Positions 41,086-51,013 of a DNA stretch of 64,000 bases are shown here, piece by piece (the first letter of the stretch is position 1; each line of letters starts with the position of its first letter). The DNA is from Agapetus fuscipes. Its lineage: Eukaryota; Arthropoda; Insecta; Trichoptera; Glossosomatidae. A model generated the notes under the pieces. That model saw only the letters and a list, made by a program, of their open reading frames with translations. It made no database searches and was not told the origin of the DNA. The DNA lies in the NCBI GenBank assembly GCA_951799405.1, contig OX637361.1:11754170-11818169 (forward strand), written 5' to 3'. The translations under genes and the position numbers were made by a program.

Positions 41086-41724
41086 AAATCTTAGAAAGGT
41101 AAGGTAATTGTTCATGGATTAGATTAAATCATATTTTTCTGGGAAAATTACACATCTCTACTGCCAAATACATAAATGAGTTCAATTCAAACAGATCTAT
41201 CGTGTAGTGGTTTAAATGACAAACAGCCAATTCCATATTGAATGTTTATCGCTGTTGGCTAATACGAGTAGGTAAAGTGCAAACAGGTTCTTCGTTGAGT
41301 GATGGCCAGATGTAACAGAGTGTCCATGTAATGAAATAGATCTAGACTCTGAGTCCAACTCGCCGCCTTTTGAGGGAGCCGCGCGACGTATTTTGTGTCC
41401 GAATCAAATATATCTGTCTCACAACACTTTTTGTCGTGGTTTTTTTTGTTTACCGCGTCTTGTCGGACAGCCGTTTAAACAGTGCCACAGCTTTCGATCC
41501 AATCTGCATACATTTAAAAAAAAATGTTTTAGTTTTTTATTTGTTTATTTACAGTTTTTGTGTTTTTAATATTTTGATTTGTTTCCCGACTAAAAGTTTT
41601 GGGTCTGAAAAAAGCTCTTTTTGTTGAGCAACAACAATTTTATTTACATGTTAAAGAAGTAAGCATCAAATACAGGCATATGTACCAATAAGGTTGGCAA
41701 CATACTTATGTTGAAAATACATAA
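41086..41724. other. unassigned DNA
   Basis: Nothing recognised. Confidence 0.6.
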
Positions 41725-41825
41725 CTTGCTGCATATAAAGTGAAACTTCTTATCCCCAAAGGGGGCGAGTGGAACGTATTTATTTTTACATGTAAATGGG
41801 CCGGCTCTACGCCAGCAACTTTTAC
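41725..41825 (-). mobile_element. SINE-A fragment, reverse
   Basis: AAAGTGAAACTTCTTATCCC..GGCCGGCTCTACGCCAGCAA; the 3' third only. Confidence 0.75.
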
Positions 41826-42365
41826 ACTAACTACTAACTCAAAAACTGTTTGTTTTACAATAAAAAAAATTAATATTATAATTTTTGGATGAATTCAAAC
41901 AAAAAACAATACAAAATATAAAATTTATTATGTAGGTTGAGTAAACCAGAGTTTAAACTTTTAAAAAAAGACTACAAATTCAATCAATCACTAATACCTA
42001 GCAATTCAGCCAACTGACGGTCATTTTTTCCCCTCCGATTCGAATCCATCCCATTATAATAAAACATTTTTAAGTTGTGATATTTCAAGACAAGATGCAC
42101 TTTTTCACATTTATAAAATAAATCTATCGAACGCTTTTACAGGGATTTTTAGTTACGACAGTTCTCTCCGTAAATAACCATGTTTTTTATTTTCTTCATC
42201 CGCCTCTCCTTCTTTCCCAGCCTATTTTGGCGGTCGTTTCTTTTTGTTTATTTTGTTTTGTGCGGAGCCGCGAATTCCAGAATTCCCTGGGAGAGTTCGT
42301 TTCCGTGATCGACTACCTACCCATAGACAACGATGTCCTGATAGCCACTGTCAACAACGCCTGAC
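41826..42365. other. unassigned DNA
   Basis: Nothing recognised; the SINE-A1 interrupted by the LINE starts at 42366. Confidence 0.6.
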
Positions 42366-42459
42366 GGGCTTTTCCATGCAGAGAGCTCGGGTTCGAATCC
42401 CACCGATGGTGTCAGAAATGATTTCCCGTTTCAGTGTTTATTTCAAACCCAAAATAAAT
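42366..42459 (+). mobile_element. SINE-A1, 5' part, interrupted by the LINE
   Basis: It contains the B-box region GAGCTCGGGTTCGAATCCCA and the diagnostic GTGTCAGAAATGATTTCCCG, then stops at the LINE tail. The A-box part is replaced by unrelated sequence. Confidence 0.85.
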
Positions 42460-42631
42460 GAAATGAAATGAAATGAAATGAAATGAAATGAAATAAAATT
42501 TATTCCTTCAAAAAAAACAAATGTAATGAAGGAATTACACTGTCTCACTAGATCTGTGATCTGTTCTGAGACAGTGGAATCCGCATCTCAACAAATCACA
42601 AGAGAGAAAACAAAGGGTATAATTAGATTGA

Positions 42632-42907
42632 CTACTTATATATATTAAATAGTGCGAAAGTTGATTTCTGTCTCCCAGTTTTCTTCAGCCATTCTATCAC
42701 AATTCTTCCCAGATTTGTACCCTCTCGGGATATATATTTTTCTATTTTAGGTAGAACATGATTGTATATCCTCGGTGCCAGGAAGCAATAATATCTTTGT
42801 GCAAAGCTTGTTGTCAATCCTGGAGGCCGAAGTTGCTGTCTGTTCCTAGTATTGTGTGCAAGTACGTAGTTGGGTTGATAAGGGGCTGTGTTGTGATATA
42901 AATGCAA
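42632..42907 (-). CDS. LINE ORF2 C-terminal tail, shifted frame
   Basis: This continues ORF2 in another frame: HLYHNTAPYQPNYVLAHNTR, a segment RQQLRPPGLTTSFAQRYYCF, then RIYNHVLPKIEKYI and a stop. The YNxxP pattern is the usual C-terminal tail after the RT thumb in Jockey/CR1-like LINEs (host-gene readers often see it as a DUF-like tail). The shift from the RT frame falls in a TA dinucleotide run, so an assembly or sequencing indel is as likely as true decay. Confidence 0.8.
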   Translation of the reverse strand: MHLYHNTAPYQPNYVLAHNTRNRQQLRPPGLTTSFAQRYYCFLAPRIYNHVLPKIEKYISREGTNLGRIVIEWLKKTGRQKSTFALFNIYK

Positions 42908-44300
42908 TATGATTCTCTTTATATATGTATAATTGTCTTATATCAAGTACTCCCGTTTCAGAAAATAGTTTTTCTGTTGAATATCTAAATGGTTTCCATC
43001 TCATAACCTTTAAAACAGATCTCTGCACTCTTTCTAGAGGACTCAACAATGTTTTCGACATTCCTCCCCAGCCTATTATACCATATTCCATAACACTCTG
43101 CCCCAGTGCATAGTATACTGTCATCAATGTATTTTCATCCAAAAAAATTCTTAGTATTCTGAATAGAAACGTTAGCTTTCTACATCTCTTAACGACTTGT
43201 TCAACATGAGTTTCCCATCGTAAGTGTTGGTCAATATATATTCCCAGGTACTTGTACACTTTTACGCACTCGAGGGGCTCACATTTACAAACATTATTAG
43301 GTATTATACATTTATGTATAGTCAATTCAAATTCATTTTTATGTGGTTGTTGTCTACCATCTATACTAAATGTTGTGTACTTTGTTTTTGATATGTTAAG
43401 GGTCAGCAAATTAGTATTCAGCCATTTTTTTATTTTGTTGATCTCCGTGTTTGCAGTCTCAAAAACCTCTTTCCATGATTTTCCACTGTACAGCAAAACG
43501 GTGTCGTCAGCAAATGCGAAATTTTTTTCAGTATTATTCAATTCACACAAATCGTTTATACATACTAAGAACAGAGTAGGTCCCAATACACTTCCCTGTG
43601 GCACTCCATATCGATTTTGTGCATAGTTTCCACTTTCAGATCCGATTTTTACTGTTTGTTTTCTATTTGTTATATGGCTTTGAAACCATTGTAGCGATGT
43701 TCCCCTAATTCCTACATTCTCCAACTTTTTAAGTAATATTTTATGAGGGACGGTATCAAACGCCTTTTTCAAATCCAAGTAGACAGCCAAACACTTTCTA
43801 CCTTCATCAATTTCTCTTACAATAAAATCAGTTAGACTATGTATTGCATCCGAGGTGCTTTTACCCTTTCGAAACCCATATTGGTTATCTGATAGAAGTT
43901 GGTTTGATTCTAAGTAGTGTGCCAATTGAAAATTGACCGCTTTTTCATATATTTTTGATATGGAATTCAACAATGCAATTGGTCTGTAGTTCATTAGTTC
44001 CATTGGGTCTTCATTCTTATAGATGGGGACAATGATGGCTTGTTTCAGGTGCTCTGGAAATATTCCTTTCCCAATGCTCAAGTTCAGTGTGTGGGTGAGT
44101 GGTGACGCTATTTGGTCACACGCCAGCTTTAATAATCTTGTGCTTATATTATCTGGTCCCATAGCACATTCGCCTCGAAGGGAATCAATATTTTTTTTTG
44201 TATCATTAATGTTAAGAGTCTTTAACTGTAAGCTACAATGTTTTTTTATCATGATTTCCACTGTGTTCTCTGAGTACAGCTTCCATTCCCCCAATTTCAT
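42846..44300 (-). CDS. LINE ORF2 central part: reverse transcriptase
   Basis: The RT palm and fingers are in the expected order: NYRPIALLNSISKIYEK (motif 2), QYGFRKGKSTSDAI, VYLDLKKAFDTVPH (motif A, first catalytic Asp), GVPQGSVLGPTLFLVCINDL (motif B), FAFADDTVLLY (motif C, catalytic Asp pair), then the thumb KWLNTNLLTLNISKTKYTTF and KYLGIYID. After it come VYYALGQSVMEYGIIGWGG and LERVQRSVLKVM. All catalytic aspartates are present. The upstream ATG is not the true start; the frame continues from the endonuclease ORF through the A7 shift. It ends prematurely at 42846 after a second single-base shift in a TATATA run near 42921-42930. Confidence 0.92.
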   Translation of the reverse strand: MKLGEWKLYSENTVEIMIKKHCSLQLKTLNINDTKKNIDSLRGECAMGPDNISTRLLKLACDQIASPLTHTLNLSIGKGIFPEHLKQAIIVPIYKNEDPMELMNYRPIALLNSISKIYEKAVNFQLAHYLESNQLLSDNQYGFRKGKSTSDAIHSLTDFIVREIDEGRKCLAVYLDLKKAFDTVPHKILLKKLENVGIRGTSLQWFQSHITNRKQTVKIGSESGNYAQNRYGVPQGSVLGPTLFLVCINDLCELNNTEKNFAFADDTVLLYSGKSWKEVFETANTEINKIKKWLNTNLLTLNISKTKYTTFSIDGRQQPHKNEFELTIHKCIIPNNVCKCEPLECVKVYKYLGIYIDQHLRWETHVEQVVKRCRKLTFLFRILRIFLDENTLMTVYYALGQSVMEYGIIGWGGMSKTLLSPLERVQRSVLKVMRWKPFRYSTEKLFSETGVLDIRQLYIYKENHIAFISQHSPLSTQLRTCTQY

Positions 44301-45714
44301 TTATTAAATTATCGGCCAGATCACTACCAACCCTCGAGAAATATTCATTAAAAGCATTTGAGATCTCATTTGGACTTTTTATTATTTCGTTATTTCTTCT
44401 AATTTCTTTAGGACTGATGTTTTTTCTTGATTGTGAAACATTTTCTCTAATTATATTCCAAACAGTTTTAGATTTATTTATACTTTTATCTATCTGTTTT
44501 TTGTAGTGTTCAAATTTGGATTTCTTGATGATGCTGGAGCAAATATTTCTATATCGCCTGTAGTAAATCTGTAGAGCGTTGTTTATTGGAAATCTCTGTG
44601 CCTGTTTATGTAACTTATTCCGTTTGTGTATTGATCTAACTAATCCATCTGTTATCCACGGTTTGATTTTCAGAGTTTTGTGATTTACGTTTTTTTGTTC
44701 ACTATGAGTTTCAATATGTTTTTTTATGATTTGGATAAAGCTTTGCAGAGACATGTTAGGATCTTCAGAGTTATATACATCCATCCAGGTTTCTCTCTTC
44801 AGTGCCTCTAGTAGTTCTTTATAATCAATTATTGTTCTTTTGTTTGGTGCGTTTGCTTTGATCCTTTCAGATCCGCCTGTAAACACCTCTAAAGCCGTTG
44901 TATAGTGGTCTGTAATACAAGTATGCACTATGGTGGATCGTGTCATTGCCCTGGAGCGGACAAATATGTGGTCCAAGCATGTTGAACTTTCTGCAGTTAC
45001 TCTAGTTGGAGCATTTATGGCCGACACATATCCCATCTCACTCATCAGCTCCAAGTATTCACTAGCTGGTCCGTGGCATTCATTTTGAATGTTAATGTTT
45101 ATGTCACCAGCAACAATCACACACGACGAGCGTTTCGTTTCAACACTCTCTAAGTTTCGTTGCAAAGACAGCAAAAAGTCAGAAACATCAGAGTAACGTG
45201 GCGATCTGTAAATAGCCAATACACTTAATCCGATTTCTTTGAAATTCAAAAATAGTCCACTAGCTTCCTGTAAAGTACAATTTATAATCTTAGGGCTGAG
45301 GCTATTGCGAATGTAGACCTCAACTCCATCAGACTTGTTGGAGTGGTTTTCCGTGTGAAACATTTCATATTGCACTATGGTTGGTACATAAGTATTTTCT
45401 CCAAGCCAACACTCTGTAAGTATCGCAATATCGGGTTTTATTTTAAGATTATGGAAAAATATAAAAAAATCATCAAAGTTCTTCCAAATGCTTCGAATAT
45501 TTGTGTTCAATAACTTGACTGACTTCTCCTCAGCGAATGTATAAGCAAAGGCTTCGGGTCTCTCCAGTATATTTGTATCAATAATAGTAAGTTGTTCCAG
45601 CTCAATCTGTAAATCATCTGCCACTTTAGCAGTTGTACTGGGTTCTCTCCCTCGCCATTGATTCAAATATAGCTCGCACAGGACACTCATAGCTGGTTGA
45701 CCTATGTTCACCAT
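44233..45714 (-). CDS. LINE ORF2 N-terminal part: apurinic-type endonuclease and linker
   Basis: An endonuclease/exonuclease/phosphatase fold. In order I see LLNTNIRS (metal-ligand Asn), AILTECW (catalytic Glu), VEVYIR, AIYRSPRY (Tyr), VAGDININ (Asp/Asn pair), CLDHIFVR and CITDHY (final His). All the usual catalytic positions are present. This domain nicks target DNA to prime reverse transcription. It is followed by the basic linker KPWITDGLVRSIHKRNKLHK, typical of CR1/Jockey-type ORF2. The frame stops at 44233, just after an A7 run (44241-44247, T7 on the plus strand). Removing one base there reads straight into the RT ORF, so this is one broken ORF2 and not two genes. Confidence 0.9.
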   Translation of the reverse strand: MVNIGQPAMSVLCELYLNQWRGREPSTTAKVADDLQIELEQLTIIDTNILERPEAFAYTFAEEKSVKLLNTNIRSIWKNFDDFFIFFHNLKIKPDIAILTECWLGENTYVPTIVQYEMFHTENHSNKSDGVEVYIRNSLSPKIINCTLQEASGLFLNFKEIGLSVLAIYRSPRYSDVSDFLLSLQRNLESVETKRSSCVIVAGDININIQNECHGPASEYLELMSEMGYVSAINAPTRVTAESSTCLDHIFVRSRAMTRSTIVHTCITDHYTTALEVFTGGSERIKANAPNKRTIIDYKELLEALKRETWMDVYNSEDPNMSLQSFIQIIKKHIETHSEQKNVNHKTLKIKPWITDGLVRSIHKRNKLHKQAQRFPINNALQIYYRRYRNICSSIIKKSKFEHYKKQIDKSINKSKTVWNIIRENVSQSRKNISPKEIRRNNEIIKSPNEISNAFNEYFSRVGSDLADNLINEIGGMEAVLREHSGNHDKKTL

Positions 45715-46969
45715 TATAATTTTTAGAGGGCCTTGCTAAACAGTTAGCGCACTTTGGTAATTCCATTTTTACAGTGCAATCCCTTGTATTGTGATTTCCT
45801 GAGCATAAATAGCATTTTGGCTCACTATTACAGTGAGCTTGTATATGCCCGAAAGTAAGACACTTATAGCATTGTATCAAAGGGCTCATATCAGTTACTT
45901 CGACTCTCTGGTATCCTATGAAAACCTTTTGTACTTCAATTAGTGTCTTCCAAGTCCTTGGAGATACTTGACATATGATATTTGAAAGAAGTTCATTACG
46001 ATGTTTTTGTCTATATTTTATTTTGAGATCCTCATCAATCTTTAGACTCCTATTTTGCATTTTTATTGACTCATTTAAGTCTTCTTGACTGATTCCTTTT
46101 ATAACTTCTCTGAAAGAAATCAATGGATCCCTCTTAGTGCCTTCTTTTATATCTATTTCCTTATGTCTTAGCAATTCATTTTTTACCTTTTCTGTGTCTT
46201 CTTTGTTTGGTAGCTTTATAACAATTCTTCCATTAGCAATTTTTTTCATACCAGTTATACCAACTCCCATCTTTCTTACGCTTACATTCTTCTTGAACAG
46301 CCCTTCTACATCATCGCTTGTCTTTTTTGGGTCCTTTGATCCTATAATGAGAACATGTTTGTTTTCAATATTAGCAGTTGACAAATTCAGCTTATTTTTT
46401 GTAACTCCAGCATAAGTATCTTCTTTGTTTTTAATTTTCAAAATTTCCTGCTCTATCTTCAACAACATCTCTCCATTTTCCCCCACAGCTTTTTCTATGA
46501 AATTGATACTTTTTGTCCATTGGGGGTTTGCTTTCATGGTTTTATCATGGCTTTCATACTCCTGTTTCATTTTATCCAATTCAATTACCAAACTGTTTAT
46601 AATTTTATTATAGTTCAAGCATGAGGATAAAACGATATCTCTGATATTGGTTTTAAGATTTTTTGATTCATTAATTGCGTTTTTTGTCGTATCAAAAATC
46701 TTTTGTGTTTCTTGGATTATCAGGGATAGTTGTGGGTCTTCAATGGGTGGCCCCTCATATAGGAGCTCTCTCGGCCGGTCTACTATTTTTACTGATGGGG
46801 TTTGGCATTCAATACTATCCACACTCCTTGTGGGATGGCCATCAACCGTTTCGGGGAGCTGATGAGGGGAAGAATCCCTAGAATTTGGAGCAGATCTGGA
46901 CGTAGACATCTTCAAACTCATCACATTCCTCGTTGTTATTGTTTTGTTTTTGTTTATTTTATCAGGCAT
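45626..46969 (-). CDS. LINE ORF1, Gag-like nucleic-acid-binding protein with zinc knuckles
   Basis: A 447-residue ORF starting MPDKINKNK. The N-terminal third is Ser/Pro-rich. Residues about 85-190 are charged and heptad-like, consistent with a coiled coil. A middle domain (about 200-330) with alternating hydrophobics follows. The C-terminus holds CCHC knuckles: CYKCLTFGHIQAHC (C-x2-C-x4-H-x4-C), CYLCSGNHNTRDC (C-x2-C-x3-H-x4-C) and a third, CANC..H..C. This is the ORF1 type of I/R1/Jockey/CR1-like LINEs, which package the RNA for target-primed reverse transcription. The stop lies inside ORF2 (89-nt overlap), so ORF2 is probably translated by reinitiation or a programmed mechanism. The reading frame is open throughout. 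Confidence 0.92.
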   Translation of the reverse strand: MPDKINKNKTITTRNVMSLKMSTSRSAPNSRDSSPHQLPETVDGHPTRSVDSIECQTPSVKIVDRPRELLYEGPPIEDPQLSLIIQETQKIFDTTKNAINESKNLKTNIRDIVLSSCLNYNKIINSLVIELDKMKQEYESHDKTMKANPQWTKSINFIEKAVGENGEMLLKIEQEILKIKNKEDTYAGVTKNKLNLSTANIENKHVLIIGSKDPKKTSDDVEGLFKKNVSVRKMGVGITGMKKIANGRIVIKLPNKEDTEKVKNELLRHKEIDIKEGTKRDPLISFREVIKGISQEDLNESIKMQNRSLKIDEDLKIKYRQKHRNELLSNIICQVSPRTWKTLIEVQKVFIGYQRVEVTDMSPLIQCYKCLTFGHIQAHCNSEPKCYLCSGNHNTRDCTVKMELPKCANCLARPSKNYNGEHRSTSYECPVRAIFESMARERTQYNC

Positions 46970-47393
46970 TTTGGGTATTTTTATTTCTATTTATTTATTT
47001 ATTTTATTTAAGTAGCTTGTTACCTTAAAAAAAATATATATATATATTATTTTAGCAGGCTGTAAGTTATTATTTCTTACTTAAAAATTTTGTATGATAA
47101 TAAATAAAAAAATAGAGGGTAATTTAAGAAACGTTCACAGCACTGAGACACACTTGGGGCTTAGTTCGTTCGTCGGCAAAAAACTGTCAAATCATCACAT
47201 TAAAAAACACGAAATATGTAAATATTTGTGCAATGTTAGTCAATTACTATTATATACAGTCACCGACAATATCACTGCCAACACAAAACTTCAGACTTCA
47301 GCTATGAAAGAGAAACTTAGATATTTATTCTTTTTTGTTTTATTCAACTGAAGAACTTCAACAAACGTAACAGAGCTGGTGTTGATGCGAATG
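46970..47393 (-). other. 5' UTR of the full-length LINE
   Basis: About 420 bp between the SINE junction and the ORF1 start, AT-rich and without a long ORF. An internal RNA polymerase II promoter is expected here in this LINE group, but I see no diagnostic motif. Confidence 0.6.
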
Positions 47394-47606
47394 TAAATAC
47401 CAGGAAGGTTTACTCAGCATTCACAAGAAATGAGTACCAGCCCTCTCGGGAGCTGCAAAACTCCGACTTCAACTGAAGTGGTTGGAATAAGGCCGGCCCC
47501 CTAACCTGTAAAAATAAATAGGTTCAACTCGCCACATGCGACTCCTTCGGGGATAACGCGGCAAGAAGTTGCACTACATGTGTAGCTTGGTTGCGTTTCT
47601 ATTATT
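47394..47606 (+). mobile_element. SINE-A1, 3' part, continuing after the LINE
   Basis: It resumes at TAAATACCAGGAAGGTTTAC and runs to the GTAGCTTGGTTGCGTT end, in register with the 42366-42459 fragment. The pair gives the empty-site sequence for the LINE insertion. Confidence 0.9.
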
Positions 47607-47735
47607 CACTGTCCATGCTTCACTTCCATCATAAATTTTATGTTTCTGAATTTTGTCAGCTGTTGACAACTTTCTGAGCACTGCATTTCGTCCTCCAGTG
47701 CTTGTTTGGCTTATCTACTATTTGATTCAAAGATG
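47607..47735 (-). mobile_element. RTE-type LINE fragment (SEAWTVN block), diverged
   Basis: The minus strand contains KIQKHKIYDGSEAWTVNN, related to 59590-59740. It abuts the GCGTT end of SINE-A1 at 47606. Confidence 0.5.
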
Positions 47736-47775
47736 GCCTTTCAATGAAACTGTCATCATCACAAACAACATTTTA

Positions 47776-48195
47776 TGACCAGCCCGTAGTCTAATGGTTA
47801 ACACTTCGGACTCGTTAATGGAAGGTTGTGGGTTCGAGTCCCGGCGGAGCACAAAAAATACATCATTTATATTTTCAAATTTTCTCTTCGCTCGGTTGAA
47901 GAATTCATAAATTTAGACTTAACACCGGTCATCAAAAGGTCCATCCAGCCTTACAGCAACTGGGTCTTGCTTGAGAAATTGGCGCTTTCTAGCGATGAAC
48001 AAGCTCGTAAAAAGCCGGGTCGATGGTTCAAGTTGGTAGAAAGCACAGAAAAAATTCCATTTATATTTTCAAATTTGCTCTTCGCTGGGTTGAAAAGTTC
48101 ATAAAACTTTATCAAAGACCGGTCATCAAAGGTCCATCCAGCCTTACATCAAATGGGTCTTGCTTGAGAATTGGCACTTTGTAGCGACGACGACC
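47776..48195 (+). mobile_element. SINE-B, partial tandem duplication, proximal part of a heterodimer
   Basis: 47776-48010 has the full head (GTAGTCTAATGGTTAACACT, GGGTTCGAGTCCCGG) and body. At 48011-48040 a SINE-A-like head scrap (CGGGTCGATGGTTCAAGTTG) is followed by a second SINE-B body (48041-48195) ending CTTGTAAAAA, then SINE-A2. Confidence 0.85.
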
Positions 48196-48443
48196 ATGCT
48201 TGTAAAAAGGTCGATAGCTCAATTGGTACAATGCTTGCATTCCATGCCGAGAGCAAGAGTTCGATATCAACGTTAACAAAGCCTTCACAAGAAATGAGAA
48301 CCAGCCCTCCCGGGAGCTGGGAAACCCCCCCTTGAAATGAAAGTGGTTTGTGTAAGGCCGGCCCCCTTACCCGTTAAAAATAAATAGGTCCCGAATCGCC
48401 ACATGCGACCCCTTCGGCGATCGCTGGCAAGATGTTACACTAT
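48196..48443 (+). mobile_element. SINE-A2, distal part of a heterodimer, interrupted by a TTA-MITE
   Basis: GGTCGATAGCTCAATTGGTA through GATGTTACACTAT; its last bases continue at 48682-48712 (AAATGCGTAGCTTAGTTG). Confidence 0.88.
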
Positions 48444-48681
48444 GGGCCTGTTGTACCAACCTCCAATCAATATTTGATTGACACATCAAATTTGATTGCT
48501 TAATTCTTGCAAGGACCTCGGTTGAATATTTCTTGGTAGTGGGTAATAATATGATCGAATTTGAACAGGAAAGATAATGTTCATCAACTGATTTACGTAT
48601 ATGCAACCAAATTTTTGATTTGATGAGAGAAATCACACTTAATTTTGATTTCTGTCTGATTGGAGTTTGGTGCAACAGGCC
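48444..48681 (+). mobile_element. TTA-MITE, inserted in SINE-A2
   Basis: GGGCCTGTTGTACCAACCTC to GAGTTTGGTGCAACAGGCC, between GTTACACTAT and AAATGCGTAGC of the SINE. Confidence 0.9.
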
Positions 48682-48684
48682 TTA

Positions 48685-49755
48685 AATGCGTAGCTTAGTT
48701 GTGTTTTAGGTATTTCGATTGGTAGACTCATTGCCAAATAAAAATTGCATTTTAAAAACTTTACACCCTTTTTATCCCTGAAAGTTGATATTTTCCCGCT
48801 GCGTCGCAACTAAATTTATGCTTTGAAATCACACTTAATTTTGATTTTTGTCTGATTGGAGTTTGGTGTCCTAAATGCGTAGCTTAGCGTGTGTAACGTA
48901 ACGCCGGCAAGATGTTACACTATATGTGAAGCACAATTGCGTTTTACGTGTTTCGATTAGTAGACTCATTGCAAAAGAAAATTTGCATTTAAAAAAAACT
49001 GTAACCCCTTTTTATCCCCACAAGTTGATATTTTTCCGCAGCGCCGGTGAAAATAGAGATCTCGAATCTCCACATGCGACCCCTTGGGCAAGATGTTACA
49101 CTGTATGTGTTGCATAGTTTCGATTAGCAGACTCATTGCAAAAGAAGATTTGCATTTAAAAAACTCTAACCCCTTTTTATCCCCACAAGTTGATATTTTT
49201 CCCGCAGCGCCGGTGAAAATAGAGATCTCGAATCGCCACATGCAACCCCTTTGCGATAACGCTGACCAGATGTACACTGTATGTGTTGCATAGTTTCGAT
49301 TAGCAGACTTATTGCAAAAGAAACCCCTAACCCCTTTTTATCCCTACAAGTTGATATTTTCCCCGCAGCGTCGGTGGGAATAGAGATTCCTGGGTTGCTT
49401 AAAGGAAATGTCCTTCCCTCTCTACTCCCTGCTCCGCTGTTCCCGCCCCAGCCCCGCATACCTGCCGGGTTCCCACAGTAAGGCCTCTTGCTCCGCCGCC
49501 TCTTCTAGTCCTGTGTTTTTTCACAATGTCGCGGTGCCATAAAGGAATAAAACCTGTTTGTTTAAGTGCAGGGCCGTCACAGAGTGGACATCACAACATG
49601 ACTACAACTTTCAGGAATAATTTTTATAAAACGCCGGCAAGATGTTGCACTATACGTGTAGCCTAGTTGCGTTTAACGTGTTTCGATTAGTATACTCATT
49701 GCAAAAGAAAGTTGGCATTTTAAAAACTTTAACCCCTTTTTATCACTAAAAGTTT
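48685..49755 (+). repeat. tandem array built from SINE-A2 3' ends plus flank
   Basis: Unit of about 170-180 bp: GCAAGATGTTACACTATATG, TTTCGATTAGTAGACTCATT, GCAAAAGAAAATTTGCATTT, CCCCTTTTTATCCCCACAAG, TTGATATTTTTCCCGCAGCG, AGATCTCGAATCGCCACATG. Copies start about 48700 (partial), 48907, 49087, 49262 and 49632 (partial). About half of the unit is the SINE-A2 3' end; the rest is former flank. Confidence 0.88.
48825..48872 (+). mobile_element. TTA-MITE end fragment
   Basis: GAAATCACACTTAATTTTGA and GTCTGATTGGAGTTTGGTG only. Confidence 0.7.
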
Positions 49756-49765
49756 TCTTTCCTTA

Positions 49766-49860
49766 ATTTTAATTCCTTGACTTATAGGTTGGTATGAGGC
49801 TAACAAAATGGTTCCTTTTACAGTGTCACCCCTGTTTCAGGGAAGGTCGGCAAGAATACG
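49766..49860 (+). mobile_element. R-LINE 3' UTR, fragment
   Basis: TTCCTTGACTTATAGGTTGG to AGGGAAGGTCGGCAAGAATA only. Confidence 0.72.
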
Positions 49861-49989
49861 TTGTGTATGAAAAAACCATTATTGTGGTAACATTGTTTGT
49901 TTGGTGGCTAAGCAATAAAAAAACTGAGAGAACGACACACCATTATTTGTGAATTGTACAATTTTCATAAGTTTTTGTGGTTATTATGA

Positions 49990-50490
49990 CAGCCTTATTA
50001 GACGATGCGACACTATTTTTGGTGTCGATATCCTGGGCCGCCACTGGACGATTCTTTTCGGCCACCTATCATGGTCTTGCCTTGTGACGTGACAGCACTT
50101 TAAAAGCAGGCCACTCGCTGTATGACATCAGTGACACCAGCGCGTCTACGGATCTCCTGGTTTGGAACCCTGTCTCTGAGGCTGATTCCCAGCATCCTCC
50201 TTTCAATGACTCTTTGGCACGTCCTCAGTCTATTGGCGTTTTACTGAGTGAGCCCTTTTGTTTCCAAGCGATATGTGGATATTGGAAGCACGCATGACTC
50301 GAAGACCTTGCGTTTTAGGTTCACAGGCATTTTCCTATCATTGAGGATGATTCCCGAAAGATACCCATGTTAATCTATCAACGCCTTATCTATGGTCGTT
50401 TTATGTTGGGAGTCCGTTTTTTGGACTCTCCTTGTGGCAGCCCTGTTTGCGTTAGTATTTGACGACAGGCAGTCGTAAGCAGCCTATACT
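49990..50490 (-). mobile_element. RTE-type LINE fragment, decayed
   Basis: On the minus strand, pieces in shifting frames read RTCQRVIERRMLGISLRDRV, PNQEIRRRAGVTDVIQ and KVFESCVLPIST. The ERRMLGISLRDRVPNQEIR block is diagnostic of RTE-like RT C-termini. Several indels and stops; inactive. Confidence 0.65.
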
Positions 50491-50747
50491 GTAGAGATGT
50501 AGAATGCAGATGCTATCGGGTTAACCAAATTCTTGTTCGGACACGGAGACCGTCCGTCATCCGGGCCGACCAAGGCAAGCCTAACCCAACCAGACCAAAG
50601 ACAAGCGACGTTTGACAATTCCGATATTGTCCCATGAATCATCAAATCTAGGGTTTATTAAATTGGAATTTGTTTTTATTTGTAAATGGATGTTTTGTAT
50701 TTGGATATTGTTGTTTGGTGATGTATAAAATGTAATTTGTCGTGTGT

Positions 50748-51013
50748 GTGTGTTCCTTGACTTATAGGTTGGTATGCGGCTGACCACCCATGCTGTAAAA
50801 ATGGTTCACTTTGCCAATGTCACCCCTGTCTCAGGGAAGGACGGCAAGAGTTGCAGGGTGTATGTCCATTAGAGATTTGGTTTTTATGTTGTAGGTTCAC
50901 ATGAGGCATGTGCAAGCGCGAACTTGTACGTGTCTGGTTGTGAGAATGCATGTAATGTGAATCTCCAATGTAACATATCTTTGCAACTTAGATTAGATTA
51001 GATTAGATTAGAA
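50748..51013 (+). mobile_element. R-LINE 3' UTR
   Basis: GTTCCTTGACTTATAGGTTG to CTTAGATTAGATTAGATTAG; complete. Confidence 0.88.

Larger units (their letters stand above)
42460..47393 (-). mobile_element. near-full-length non-LTR retrotransposon (LINE) inserted in a SINE-A1
   Basis: The ends are defined by the interrupted SINE-A1 copy: its 5' part ends ..CCCAAAATAAAT at 42459 and its 3' part resumes TAAATACCAGGAAGG at 47394, implying a duplication of about 5 bp (TAAAT). On the minus strand the element has a 5' UTR of about 420 bp, a Gag-like ORF1, an endonuclease-RT ORF2 overlapping it, a short 3' UTR and a (TTTCA)n tail. At 4.9 kb this is the expected full length for a two-ORF LINE of the CR1/Jockey/I assemblage; I cannot fix the clade by eye. 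It is the youngest-looking LINE here: only two frameshifts, both in low-complexity runs. Confidence 0.93.

Noticed and set aside
44233..44300. Endonuclease and RT of the full-length LINE as two separate genes
   Set aside because: They overlap at an A7 run; one base restores a single ORF2 of the usual order.
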